Positions 46,983-54,312 of a stretch of DNA of 64,000 nucleotides are shown one piece after another. The DNA comes from Streptomyces griseus. Its GTDB lineage: Bacteria; Actinomycetota; Actinomycetes; Streptomycetales; Streptomycetaceae. The position numbers were made by a program, and so were the translations under genes. The notes under the pieces are model-generated. The model saw only the letters and a program-made list of their open reading frames with translations, had not been told where the DNA came from and did not search any database. The DNA lies in contig NZ_UAVD01000023.1 in the NCBI RefSeq assembly GCF_900460065.1, positions 62,001 through 126,000 on the forward strand, read 5' to 3'. Numbering within the stretch: the first letter of the stretch is position 1; every line of letters begins with the position of its first letter.

Positions 46983-47696
46983 ATGACCACGCACGTCACC
47001 GACCGCCCCGACCCGGCCCGCACCGACGCCCGGATCGTCAAGGCCGGCACCTGGGACCTCGGCACACCGCAGCGGCAGCGAGAGGCCGTCGACGCCATCC
47101 GGAAGGCCTGGGAGGGCCGGGCGTGGCCGCACCCCGGGCTGCTCTCCTACAGCGTCTACGCGGGGGAGGACGGCGCGACCCTGCTCCACTACTCCCAGTG
47201 GTCCGGCGAAGAGGCCTACCAGGACTTCGTGCGGCACGGGCGCGACGTCCGCAACGCCGAGATCGACGCCGCCGTCCCCGGCGTCGAACGCCTCGCCCCG
47301 CACACGTACGAGCTGTACCGCTCCGGCCTCCGGGCCGAGGGCGACACCCGGGAGACCGGCTGCCTCGTCGTCGTGGACGTCGAGTTCGACGGACCCGACC
47401 CCGCCCGTCAACGCGACTGGGTGGACAGCGTGTTCCGGGCGCTCGGCGAAGAGGCGGAGCTGCCCCCGGGCGGCATCGCCGCGCACTTCCACGTCAGCAC
47501 CGACGGCACCCGGGTCCTCAACTACGCCGAGTGGGAGAGCGCCGAGCACCACGTCGCGGCCCTCGCCGCGCCCGGAGAGGGCATCGGCTCCCCGTCCCCC
47601 CTCTGGGAACGCGTCCAGAACTACCCGGGTATGACCGGCGGCGGCGTGCGCCGCTACACCCCCGCACTCAGCATGGAACCGGGCGCGGGCGGATAA
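46983..47696 (+). CDS. ABM-domain monooxygenase-like protein, probable SoxR target
   Basis: The 237-residue protein has two antibiotic-biosynthesis-monooxygenase (ABM) ferredoxin-like halves: the first with [22 protein letters not shown] (given as LLHYSQW near residue 63), the second with [16 protein letters not shown] near 180. ABM proteins act on aromatic or quinone-like compounds without cofactors. A SoxR-type box lies 57 nt before the start. I recall that the S. coelicolor SoxR regulon includes a monooxygenase, SCO1909, from this chromosomal neighbourhood, which fits. Confidence 0.88.
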   Translation: MTTHVTDRPDPARTDARIVKAGTWDLGTPQRQREAVDAIRKAWEGRAWPHPGLLSYSVYAGEDGATLLHYSQWSGEEAYQDFVRHGRDVRNAEIDAAVPGVERLAPHTYELYRSGLRAEGDTRETGCLVVVDVEFDGPDPARQRDWVDSVFRALGEEAELPPGGIAAHFHVSTDGTRVLNYAEWESAEHHVAALAAPGEGIGSPSPLWERVQNYPGMTGGGVRRYTPALSMEPGAGG

Positions 47697-47754
47697 GGGG
47701 GGCGCGGCGGGCGGTATGTGGCGAAGCGGCGGGCGGCACCCGGCGCATTGCGTC

Positions 47755-47760
47755 TAGGCT
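47755..47760 (+). promoter_or_regulatory. Candidate -10 for the 47822 gene
   Basis: TAGGCT lies 61 nt before the ATG; an AGGAG follows closer to the start. No clear -35. Confidence 0.35.
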
Positions 47761-47821
47761 TGGGCGGCTGAACCGCGTACGCACCCCGTATGCCCCGAGC
47801 ACGCACCGAGGAGAACCCCCG

Positions 47822-49303
47822 ATGTCCGCAGAGCGCCCCTCCCTGCCGCCGGTGCGGCTGAACACCGAGGCCGAACTGGCACGGGACGCGCTCGCCGCTC
47901 CGCTGTTCGTCCGCGCCGTCAGGCTCGCCCGGTGGGCGGGCCCGGACACCCGGGTCGGGGCCGGCGGCGAACTGGTCGAGGACCAGCTCCCCGCGGCAGC
48001 CGAGCACCTCGGGCTGGCGGCCGACGAGGACGGCGCCGCGTACGCCAGCGAGGCCTGGCGGCTCGCCGTCGACACCGGCCTCCTCGACGTCACCGACCCC
48101 GAGGAGGGCGAGGGCGAGGACGGCGCGGACGGCGAGGGCGCCGTCACCACGGGCGAGAACCTGGCCCTGCTCACCGGCGGCTCCCCGCAGGACGTCCTGG
48201 CCATCTGGCTCGACGGCCTCGACGCCGTGCACGCCGACGCCACCGCGCCCGTCCTGGACGACTTCGCGGACCTCGTCGGCGAGGACGGCTCGATCGACTT
48301 CGACGCCCTGGACTGGGACCCGGAGGCCGAGGCGGAGTTCCTCGACGGCGTCCTCGGCAACCTCTACCTGCTCACCCTCGCGGAGAACGCCGCGGGCGAA
48401 GGACCGGTCCCGCTGCCCGCCCTCGCCGCGTCGATGATCGTCCCCGACGACATGGGCGAGCCGACCGACGACATCCTGGAGCAGGTGTCCGAGGCGATGA
48501 TGCGCCTCGACGACCAGTTCCGGCTCCTCGAACCCATCGGGATCGTCGAATACCGCCCGGTCGACGAGGCGTTGCTGGTCGAGGAGGGCGAGGCGGCCGA
48601 CGCCTCCGCCGCCGGGGCCGACGACGAGGACGTCACCCGGTACGGCATGGTCAAGCTCACCCCCCTCGGCCTCTACGGCATCCGGGCGCGGATGCTGGAG
48701 GCCGGGGTGGACGCCCCCGCCGTCGGCGACCTCGCGGGCAAGGGCGCCGACGCCCTCCTCGACGGCATCGCCCACTACCCGGAGTCCGCCGCCCGCGCCG
48801 AGGTCAAGCTCTGGCTCGCGGGATACGGCGCCAAGGGCGCGGTGGCCGCGGCGGCCGAGCTCCTGGCCGCCGCGCGCGGCACGGACGAGGGCGGGCCGCT
48901 GCGCCGCCTCCACTGCCAGCAGGCCCTCGCCCTGGCCGGCCCCGAGGCGGAACCCGCCGTACGCGCGGTGCTCGGCGATCCGGAACTGGGCGGCCTGGCC
49001 CGCGTCTGGCTCGCGGAGCGCGGCGCGGCCGACGTGCCCGCCCCGCCGGAGGACATGATCTTCTGGCTGGCCATCGACACGATCGCCGCCCAACTGGACG
49101 CGGACGGCGAGCTGGACGAGCTCCAGGGCCTGATCGAGGGGCTCTCCGCGCAGCACAGCGGCTTCTTCGACGAGGTCTGGCGCGTCGACCACCCGGCCAC
49201 CGCCGATGTGCTGGAGGCCATGGGCCGGCTGCACAGCGACAAGAAGGCGGCCAAGGACGCCCGCAAGGCGGCGTTCAAGGCCCGGTCGCGCGCGGGGGGT
49301 TGA
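47822..49303 (+). CDS. Large acidic conserved protein of unknown function
   Basis: The 493-residue cytoplasmic protein has an acidic insert (DPEEGEGEDGADGEG near residues 96-110), a winged-helix-like middle part (RYGMVKLTPLGLYGIRARM near 278-296), Ala-rich helical repeats in the second half (ALAGPEAEPAVRAVLGDPELGG) and a basic C-terminal tail (KKAAKDARKAAFKARSRAGG). I do not recognise a named family. ATG at 47822 follows GAGGAG. It is the last ordinary gene before the Y RNA locus. Confidence 0.82.
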   Translation: MSAERPSLPPVRLNTEAELARDALAAPLFVRAVRLARWAGPDTRVGAGGELVEDQLPAAAEHLGLAADEDGAAYASEAWRLAVDTGLLDVTDPEEGEGEDGADGEGAVTTGENLALLTGGSPQDVLAIWLDGLDAVHADATAPVLDDFADLVGEDGSIDFDALDWDPEAEAEFLDGVLGNLYLLTLAENAAGEGPVPLPALAASMIVPDDMGEPTDDILEQVSEAMMRLDDQFRLLEPIGIVEYRPVDEALLVEEGEAADASAAGADDEDVTRYGMVKLTPLGLYGIRARMLEAGVDAPAVGDLAGKGADALLDGIAHYPESAARAEVKLWLAGYGAKGAVAAAAELLAAARGTDEGGPLRRLHCQQALALAGPEAEPAVRAVLGDPELGGLARVWLAERGAADVPAPPEDMIFWLAIDTIAAQLDADGELDELQGLIEGLSAQHSGFFDEVWRVDHPATADVLEAMGRLHSDKKAAKDARKAAFKARSRAGG

Positions 49304-49421
49304 GGGGGGAATCGCGCACGCGGAGCGGCGCTTAGCCGGAGAGCGGCCACGAGGCGGCCCCCGGGGCAGGAGCGGAGAAAACCCTTCGCGTGCGACGGGG
49401 CCGTTCCCTAAGGTCAGAGAC
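49304..49421. other. Gap before the leader peptide
   Basis: No gene seen. TAAGGT (49409-49414) is a good -10 ending 7 nt before the leader-peptide ATG, with TTCGCG (49385-49390) as a possible -35 at 18 bp. This is the likely start of the leader-YrlA-TROVE transcript. Confidence 0.45.
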
Positions 49422-49487
49422 ATGCACCTCCCGGTGCGAAGGCGGCGGCTCCTTCCCTGCAACGAAATGTGCCGCAGCCACTGCTGA
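49422..49487 (+). CDS. 21-residue Arg/Cys-rich leader peptide
   Basis: The short frame encodes MHLPVRRRRLLPCNEMCRSHC. It starts 7 nt after TAAGGT with no Shine-Dalgarno, so it may be translated from a leaderless mRNA. Seventeen of the 20 codons after ATG end in G or C, as in real genes here. It has three cysteines in the last nine residues and four consecutive arginines. It stops where the Y RNA begins, so ribosome progress on it could influence the RNA's folding. Cys-rich attenuator peptides are known in actinobacteria, but I cannot assign this one to a family. Confidence 0.5.
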   Translation: MHLPVRRRRLLPCNEMCRSHC

Positions 49488-49494
49488 TCTCGGG

Positions 49495-49655
49495 AGGCGC
49501 GAGCGCCGGGGTGCCCGGTGCGCAGGCGACGGGTACTTCTGGATCAGAGGGGCGCGGGTTCGAGTCCCGCCCGGCTTCGGCCGGTAGCTCAGTCGGTCAG
49601 AGCATCTGACTGTTCTCCGTCGCCGACTCCTGATCTCGGGCACCCCGTTGCGCCG
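49495..49655 (+). ncRNA. yrlA: YrlA-like Y RNA with circularly permuted tRNA-like domain
   Basis: Base pairs, outer to inner: 49507-49517 with 49637-49647 (11 bp, perfect); 49525-49532 with 49617-49624 (8 bp, perfect), separated by an asymmetric internal loop. Inside is a tRNA in permuted order: anticodon-stem half TCAGA (49544-49548), variable GGGGC, T-arm GCGGG-TTCGAGT-CCCGC (49554-49570), acceptor half CCGGC, a TTCG tetraloop (49576-49579), acceptor half GCCGG, TA, D-arm GCTC-9 nt-GAGC (49587-49603), A, anticodon-stem half TCTGA (49605-49609). YrlA RNAs are known to carry such a tRNA mimic and to bind Ro60, whose gene follows directly. The exact ends are not defined by sequence. Confidence 0.85.
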
Positions 49656-49671
49656 TCGCGCCCTTCCCCAG

Positions 49672-49687
49672 GAATTCGGGGGAATTC
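49672..49687 (+). promoter_or_regulatory. Hairpin around the TROVE gene ribosome binding site
   Basis: GAATTC-GGGG-GAATTC puts the G-rich Shine-Dalgarno sequence in a 4-nt loop on a 6-bp stem, ending 5 nt before the ATG at 49693. It could limit ribosome access. Confidence 0.4.
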
Positions 49688-49692
49688 TTCTC

Positions 49693-51282
49693 ATGGCCCG
49701 CTTCAACGTGCGTACCCACAGGTCCCGGCCCACCGGTTCGCCGCCCACCTCGCCCGTCGCGACGACCGGTGCGCTCGCCCCCAACCACCAGGGCGGCACC
49801 GGGCGCGTGCGCGACGCCCGCTCCGAACTCTTCCTGCTCGCCGTCGCCAACTTCGTGGCCCAGGACACCTATTACGAGGGCGGGGACCGGCGCGACGACC
49901 GGTTCGCCGCGCTCGTGCGCCGCCTCGCCGTGGAGGACCCCGCCTGGACCGCGGGGCTGCTCCACTGGCTGCGCCGTGACGGTCGGATGCGGACCGCCTC
50001 GCTGGTCGGCGGCGCGGAGTACGTGCGGGCGCGGCTGACGGCGGGCAGCGTCGAGGGGCCCACGAACCGGCAGGTCATCGACTCCGTCCTGCTGCGCGCC
50101 GACGAGCCGGGCGAGCTGCTCGGCTACTGGACGTCCCGCTACGGGCGGGCCCTGCCCCAGCCCGTGAAGCGGGGCGTCGCCGACGCCGTGCGCCGCCTCT
50201 ACACCGGACGGGCTCTGCTGAAGTACGACACCGCGTCCAAGGGCTACCGCTTCGGCGACGTACTCAATCTGGTGCACGCCGCGCCCGACCCCGCCAAGCC
50301 CTGGCAGGGCGAGCTGTTCCGCTACGCGCTGGACCGCAGGCACCGGCCGGAGACCGCCGTGCCGCCCGCCGCGGACCGCACCCTGAGCGCCCACCGGGAG
50401 CTGATGGAGCTGCCGGTCGCCGAGCGTCGCGCCGTCGTCGTCGGAGCCGGCGGCGCGGAGCGGCTGGCCGAGGCCGGCATGACCTGGGAAGCGCTGGCGG
50501 GCTGGCTCCAGGGGCCGATGGACGCGGCGGCCTGGGAGGCGGTCATCCCGTCGATGGGGACGATGGCGCTCGTCCGCAACCTCCGGAACTTCGACGAGGC
50601 CGGAGTGCGGGACGAGGTCGCGGCGACCGCAGCGGCCCGGATCAGCGATCCGGAGGCCGTCGCCGCGTCCGGCCAGTTCCCCTTCCGCTACCTCGCCGCC
50701 TACCGGCACGCTCCTTCGCTCCGCTGGGCCCATCCGCTGGAACGGGCCCTCGGGCACTCGCTGGGCCAGGTCCCCGCGCTGCCGGGCCGCACCCTGGTCC
50801 TGGTCGACCGCTCCGGTTCGATGGGCGCGCCGCTCTCCGAGCGCTCCCGGCTGAACCGGGCCGACGCCGCGGCCGTCTTCGGCGCGGCCCTCGCCCTGCG
50901 CTCCGCCGACGCGGACCTGGTCCAGTTCGGTACGAGCAGCGCGCCGGTGGCCTTCCGCAGGGGGGAGTCCGTGCTCCGGGTCCTGGACCGCTTCGGGAAC
51001 CTGGGCGGCACGAACACGGCGGAGGCGGTGCGGCAGCACTACCGGGACCACGACCGGGTACTCATCGTCACCGACGAGCAGACCGCGCACACGCGGCGTG
51101 GCGACGCGACCCGCACCGTTCCGGACACGGTGCCCGTCTACACCTGGAATCTGGCCGGATACCGGCTCGCTCACGCCCCGTCCGGCGAGGGAAACCGCCA
51201 CACGTTCGGGGGTCTTTCCGACGCGGCGTTCCGCATGGTTCCGCTGCTGGAGGCGGGAGGAAGCGCTGACTGGCCGTGGTGA
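49693..51282 (+). CDS. rsr: TROVE-vWA protein, Ro60/Rsr orthologue
   Basis: Ro60 proteins are ring-shaped RNA-binding proteins that hold Y RNAs and misfolded RNAs; in Deinococcus Rsr with a Y RNA tethers PNPase for RNA decay. The 529-residue product has the TROVE HEAT-repeat ring (residues about 30-350, for example FLLAVANFVAQDTYY, GMTWEALAGWL) and a C-terminal vWA domain with the MIDAS motif DRSGSM near residue 373 and GGTNTAEAV for the third metal site. ATG 49693 is chosen. The Y RNA lies immediately upstream in the same direction, so RNA and protein are probably encoded as one unit. Confidence 0.95.
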   Translation: MARFNVRTHRSRPTGSPPTSPVATTGALAPNHQGGTGRVRDARSELFLLAVANFVAQDTYYEGGDRRDDRFAALVRRLAVEDPAWTAGLLHWLRRDGRMRTASLVGGAEYVRARLTAGSVEGPTNRQVIDSVLLRADEPGELLGYWTSRYGRALPQPVKRGVADAVRRLYTGRALLKYDTASKGYRFGDVLNLVHAAPDPAKPWQGELFRYALDRRHRPETAVPPAADRTLSAHRELMELPVAERRAVVVGAGGAERLAEAGMTWEALAGWLQGPMDAAAWEAVIPSMGTMALVRNLRNFDEAGVRDEVAATAAARISDPEAVAASGQFPFRYLAAYRHAPSLRWAHPLERALGHSLGQVPALPGRTLVLVDRSGSMGAPLSERSRLNRADAAAVFGAALALRSADADLVQFGTSSAPVAFRRGESVLRVLDRFGNLGGTNTAEAVRQHYRDHDRVLIVTDEQTAHTRRGDATRTVPDTVPVYTWNLAGYRLAHAPSGEGNRHTFGGLSDAAFRMVPLLEAGGSADWPW

Positions 51283-51367
51283 GCGCTGATTACGAATCCG
51301 GCACGTCTGGGGCCCCGAGCGCCGGCGGGCATGGCGTCGGGCCTTCACAGGGCGCATACTCGACGTA

Positions 51368-51598
51368 ATGAAACAGTCAGCCGGATCCCGGCGTCACCTG
51401 CCTTCCAGTCCCTTCAACCGCCCGGCCCAGGAGGCCCCACCGGTCGAATGCTTCGATGTGGGCGACAGGGTGTCGCACGACCAGTTCGGGCTCGGCAGGA
51501 TCCTTGCTGTCGAGGGCGACAACGACGCAGTCCTCATCGACTTCTCGGGGCGCCAGGGAAGGATCCTGAGCCCGTACTCCAAGTTGACCAAGCTCTGA
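51368..51598 (+). CDS. Small Tudor/PcrA C-terminal-like protein
   Basis: The 76-residue protein has a disordered N-terminus and then DVGDRVSHDQFGLGRILAVEGDNDAVLIDF, given in parts VSHDQFGLGRIL and AVLIDFSGR. This resembles the C-terminal Tudor-like domain of PcrA/UvrD helicases, which binds RNA polymerase, though the similarity is by eye. CATACT ends 7 nt before the ATG, so it may be leaderless. It converges with terD; tandem hairpins separate them. Confidence 0.8.
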   Translation: MKQSAGSRRHLPSSPFNRPAQEAPPVECFDVGDRVSHDQFGLGRILAVEGDNDAVLIDFSGRQGRILSPYSKLTKL

Positions 51599-51638
51599 GA
51601 CGCGCAACGAGCACACGCAGCGTTCGTCTTCTCCGGAT

Positions 51639-51670
51639 CCGGGGCGCCTGAATCACTTCGGGCGCCCCGG
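51639..51670. terminator. Terminator hairpin 1 between 51368 gene and terD
   Basis: A perfect 10-bp inverted repeat (51639-51648 with 51661-51670, 12-nt loop) between convergent genes. Confidence 0.7.
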
Positions 51671-51673
51671 ACT

Positions 51674-51704
51674 CCGTCGTGGCCCTCGGCGAGGGCCACG
51701 ACGG
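51674..51704. terminator. Terminator hairpin 2 between 51368 gene and terD
   Basis: A perfect 14-bp inverted repeat (51674-51687 with 51691-51704, 3-nt loop), ending 1 nt before the terD stop codon. Confidence 0.75.
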
Positions 51705-51705
51705 G

Positions 51706-52920
51706 CTACAGGGACTTGGCGGCGGGCTTCACCATGCCCCGCACGGTGCGCGACTTCACGAACTCGCCCATCGCGGTCATCTCCCACTCGCCAGTGAACT
51801 GCTTGATGAGCTTGGCCATCATCACGCCGGTCTGCGGCTCGGCGCCGGTGAGGTCGAAGCGGACCAGCTCCTCGCCGGACGCGTCGTCGATCAGCCGGCA
51901 GTAGGCCTTGGCCACCTCGTTGAACTTCTGGCCGGTGAACGAGTTCACGGTGAAGACCAGGCCGGTCGCCTCGGCGGGGATCCGGCCGAGGTCCACCATG
52001 ATCACCTCGTCGTCGCCCGCGCCCTCACCGGTGAGGTTGTCGCCGGAGTGCTTGATCGCCCCGTTCAGGATGGTCAGCTTGCCGAAGTAGCAGCTGTCCA
52101 GGTGGTTGCGGTTGGGACCGTAGGCGATCACCGACGCGTCCAGGTCGATGTCCTTGCCGCGGAACGCGGGCTCCCAGCCCAGGCCCATCCTGACCCGCGA
52201 GAGCAGCGGTGCGCCGCCCTTGACGAGGGACACGGTCTGGTTCTTCTGGAGGTTGACCCGACCCTTGTCCAGGTTGATCTTCCCGGAGCCCGCGGGGGCC
52301 GCCGGGGGAGCGGGCGGAGCGGCCGGAGCGGGCGGCGCGATCCTCGGGTCGACGGGGGCGGCGACCGGGGCGACCGGAGCGGGGGCCGTCGGAGCGGGAG
52401 GGGCGACGGGGGCCGCGGGCTCCTCGACCGAGACGCCGAAGTCCGTGGCGATCCCGGCCAGCCCGTTGGCGTAACCCTGGCCGACCGCGCGGGCCTTCCA
52501 GGCCCCGTTGCGCAGGTAGATCTCGATGACCACGAGCGCCGTCTCGGTGCCCAGCCGCGGCGGGGTGAAGGTGGCGAGCGCGCTGCCGTCGTCCGCGTTC
52601 CGCACGGTGGCGGTGGGCTCGACGCCCTGGAAGGTCTGGCCCGCGGCGTCGGGGCTCGCGGTGACGACGATCTTCTCGATGCCGGGCGGGACGGCCGCGG
52701 TGTCCACCACGATCGCGTCGGGCGCGGAGCCGCCGCCGGAGCGGTAGGTCACGCCGGGGCCCGAGGGCTGGTTGTAGAAGATGAAGTCGTCGTCCGAGCG
52801 CACTTTGCCGTCGGCGGTGAGCAGCAGGCCCGAGACGTCGAGCCGCACCGGAGCGGCGACGTCCACCGCCACGCGGGCGGCGGAGAGAGGGATGTTCGAG
52901 CCGGGGGTCATTGCGGTCAT
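51706..52920 (-). CDS. TerD-family protein with two TerD domains
   Basis: The 404-residue protein has an N-terminal TerD domain (residues about 1-170; SDDDFIFYNQP, ETALVVIEIYLRNGAWK), a Pro/Ala-rich linker of about 50 residues (APPAPAAPPAPPAAP) and a second TerD domain (ASVIAYGPNRNHLDSCYFGKL, EVIMVDLGRIP). Asp-rich segments are the calcium sites known in TerD folds. TerD proteins are linked to tellurite/stress resistance and, in Streptomyces, to differentiation. It is alone here, without the usual terA-terF partners. Confidence 0.9.
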   Translation of the reverse strand: MTAMTPGSNIPLSAARVAVDVAAPVRLDVSGLLLTADGKVRSDDDFIFYNQPSGPGVTYRSGGGSAPDAIVVDTAAVPPGIEKIVVTASPDAAGQTFQGVEPTATVRNADDGSALATFTPPRLGTETALVVIEIYLRNGAWKARAVGQGYANGLAGIATDFGVSVEEPAAPVAPPAPTAPAPVAPVAAPVDPRIAPPAPAAPPAPPAAPAGSGKINLDKGRVNLQKNQTVSLVKGGAPLLSRVRMGLGWEPAFRGKDIDLDASVIAYGPNRNHLDSCYFGKLTILNGAIKHSGDNLTGEGAGDDEVIMVDLGRIPAEATGLVFTVNSFTGQKFNEVAKAYCRLIDDASGEELVRFDLTGAEPQTGVMMAKLIKQFTGEWEMTAMGEFVKSRTVRGMVKPAAKSL

Positions 52921-52995
52921 GCACGGGGTAACGAACGACCCGGCTTTGCCGTTCCCTTACCTTCGGCCGTCCGGAGCACGGCCGCGCGAGCGCGC

Positions 52996-53217
52996 TCAGC
53001 GGCGGTTGCGCGGGTGGTTCCGGGCGGTGCGCTCGTTGCCGTGCTTGTAGGCGCCGGTCCAGCGCGCCATCACCAGCTGGGCGTCGCCCGAGCCCACCTC
53101 GGCCAGGAACTTCTCCGCCCGGCCGCCGCGCAGGGTGCCCGCGGGACGGCCGTGGTGGGTGATGGTGACGCTCCGGTCGTGGTGCTGTTCGTACTGGAAT
53201 CCTGAAGGTCTCGGCAT
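52996..53217 (-). CDS. Small conserved basic protein of unknown function
   Basis: The 73-residue protein starts MPRPSGFQYEQHHDRSVTITHHGRPAGTLRG (shown to the first 20: MPRPSGFQYEQHHDRSVTIT) and ends with a His/Asn/Arg-rich tail. The middle AEKFLAEVGSGDAQLVMARWTG looks like a folded helix. The coding assignment rests on codon bias and a compact start; ATG at 53217 is inside a longer open frame that extends to 54144 without meaning. I do not recognise a family. Confidence 0.6.
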   Translation of the reverse strand: MPRPSGFQYEQHHDRSVTITHHGRPAGTLRGGRAEKFLAEVGSGDAQLVMARWTGAYKHGNERTARNHPRNRR

Positions 53218-53294
53218 GCCCGTATCGTGCCCGCCCGGCCGTCCCCGCGTCGCCCGGATTTCCGCCGCCCCGCCCCGCCGCCGCCCGGGGCGGC

Positions 53295-54104
53295 TCAGTG
53301 CGGCCAGATCGGCGGGTCGGTCGCGAAGTGGCCGCCCACCCGGGCGTGCGCCGGGTTGTCCGGGGCCAGTTCGCCCTGCTCGGCGATGAGCTTCGCCGCG
53401 TACGGCTCCGAATCGTCCAGCGGCCGGTAGCCCAGCGCCCGCGCCGGGGCCAGATCCCACCACAGGCGGGTGTTGGCGGAGGACCCGTAGACCACGGTGT
53501 GCCCGACGTCCTCGGCGGTGAGGGCCGCGTGGAACAGCCGTGCGCCGTCGCCGGGGCTCATCCAGACCGACAGCATCCGCACCGAGGTGGGTTCGGGGAA
53601 GCAGGACCCGATGCGCACCGAGACCGTCTCCAGTCCGTGCCGGTCCCAGTAGAGCTGGGCCAGGTCCTCGCCGAAGCACTTCGAGAGCCCGTAGAAGGTG
53701 TCGGGGCGGCGGGGGGCGTCCAGGGCGATCGGCGGATCGCCCGGAGCCGGCCGAGGGGTGTGCCCGATGACGTGGTTGGAGGAGGCGGCGACGATACGGC
53801 GGACGCCCTCCTCGCGCGCGGCCTCGTAGAGGTGGTGCGTGCCCTGGACGTTGGCGCGGAGGATCTTGTCGAACGTGGACTCCAGCGAGATCCCCGCCAG
53901 GTGGACCACCGCGTCCACCCCGCGCACGGCCTCGCGCAGCGCCTCCCGGTCGTTCAGGTCGGCGGTGATCGCCTCGGGCGCGCCCTCCACCGGGACCAGG
54001 TCGAACAGCCGCAGGTCGTATCCGTACGCGGGCAGCAGCCCCCGCATCAGGGTGCCGAGGCCGCCTGCGGCGCCGGTGAGCAGGACGGTACGGGGAGCGG
54101 TCAT
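53295..54104 (-). CDS. NAD-dependent SDR dehydrogenase, uronate dehydrogenase-like
   Basis: The 269-residue extended SDR has the glycine motif TGAAGGLGTLMR, VVHLAGIS, and the catalytic YxxxK in FYGLSKCFGEDL with Ser in AASSNHVIG. The AASSNHVIG and length fit bacterial uronate dehydrogenases, which oxidise galacturonate or glucuronate to aldarolactones. ATG at 54104 follows GAGGAG by 9 nt. It diverges from kdgD, a later step in aldarate breakdown, so a shared catabolic role is likely. Confidence 0.85.
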   Translation of the reverse strand: MTAPRTVLLTGAAGGLGTLMRGLLPAYGYDLRLFDLVPVEGAPEAITADLNDREALREAVRGVDAVVHLAGISLESTFDKILRANVQGTHHLYEAAREEGVRRIVAASSNHVIGHTPRPAPGDPPIALDAPRRPDTFYGLSKCFGEDLAQLYWDRHGLETVSVRIGSCFPEPTSVRMLSVWMSPGDGARLFHAALTAEDVGHTVVYGSSANTRLWWDLAPARALGYRPLDDSEPYAAKLIAEQGELAPDNPAHARVGGHFATDPPIWPH

Positions 54105-54252
54105 ACGGGGGTCTCCTCGGGGCGTACGCGGGCGCTGTGCGCAATCCTGGCTGGCATTCACATGCGTGGACAAGCTAAGGAGGCGCGGTGAGATGCGTCA
54201 AGAGCTCGCGTCCGCCTTGACCTGCCATCAGAGGCTGCCTTAGCGTTGCGCT

Positions 54253-54270
54253 GTTCAGAAATATGGACAC
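54253..54270. promoter_or_regulatory. kdgD upstream element resembling the IclR/aldehyde dehydrogenase site
   Basis: GTTCAGAAATATGGACAC (54253-54270) shares the GTTCAGAA start and GNACAC end with 62175-62192 in the IclR/aldehyde-dehydrogenase intergenic region. It is an imperfect palindrome 43 nt before the kdgD GTG. Confidence 0.45.
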
Positions 54271-54312
54271 CGATCAGAATTGTGCACGCCTGCATCTGTT
54301 CAGGGAGCGCCC

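Noticed and set aside
49206..49487. 93-codon frame running from inside the 47822 gene into the leader peptide
   Set aside because: Its first part is the +1 shadow of the 47822 gene. Only the last 21 codons, after the TAAGGT hexamer, look like a separate peptide.
49544..49616. Two separate broken tRNA genes (a 3' half then a 5' half)
   Set aside because: The halves pair with each other as D-arm, T-arm, acceptor and anticodon stem in permuted order, are joined by a TTCG tetraloop and enclosed by two perfect helices, and precede a Ro60 gene; a YrlA-type RNA explains all of this.
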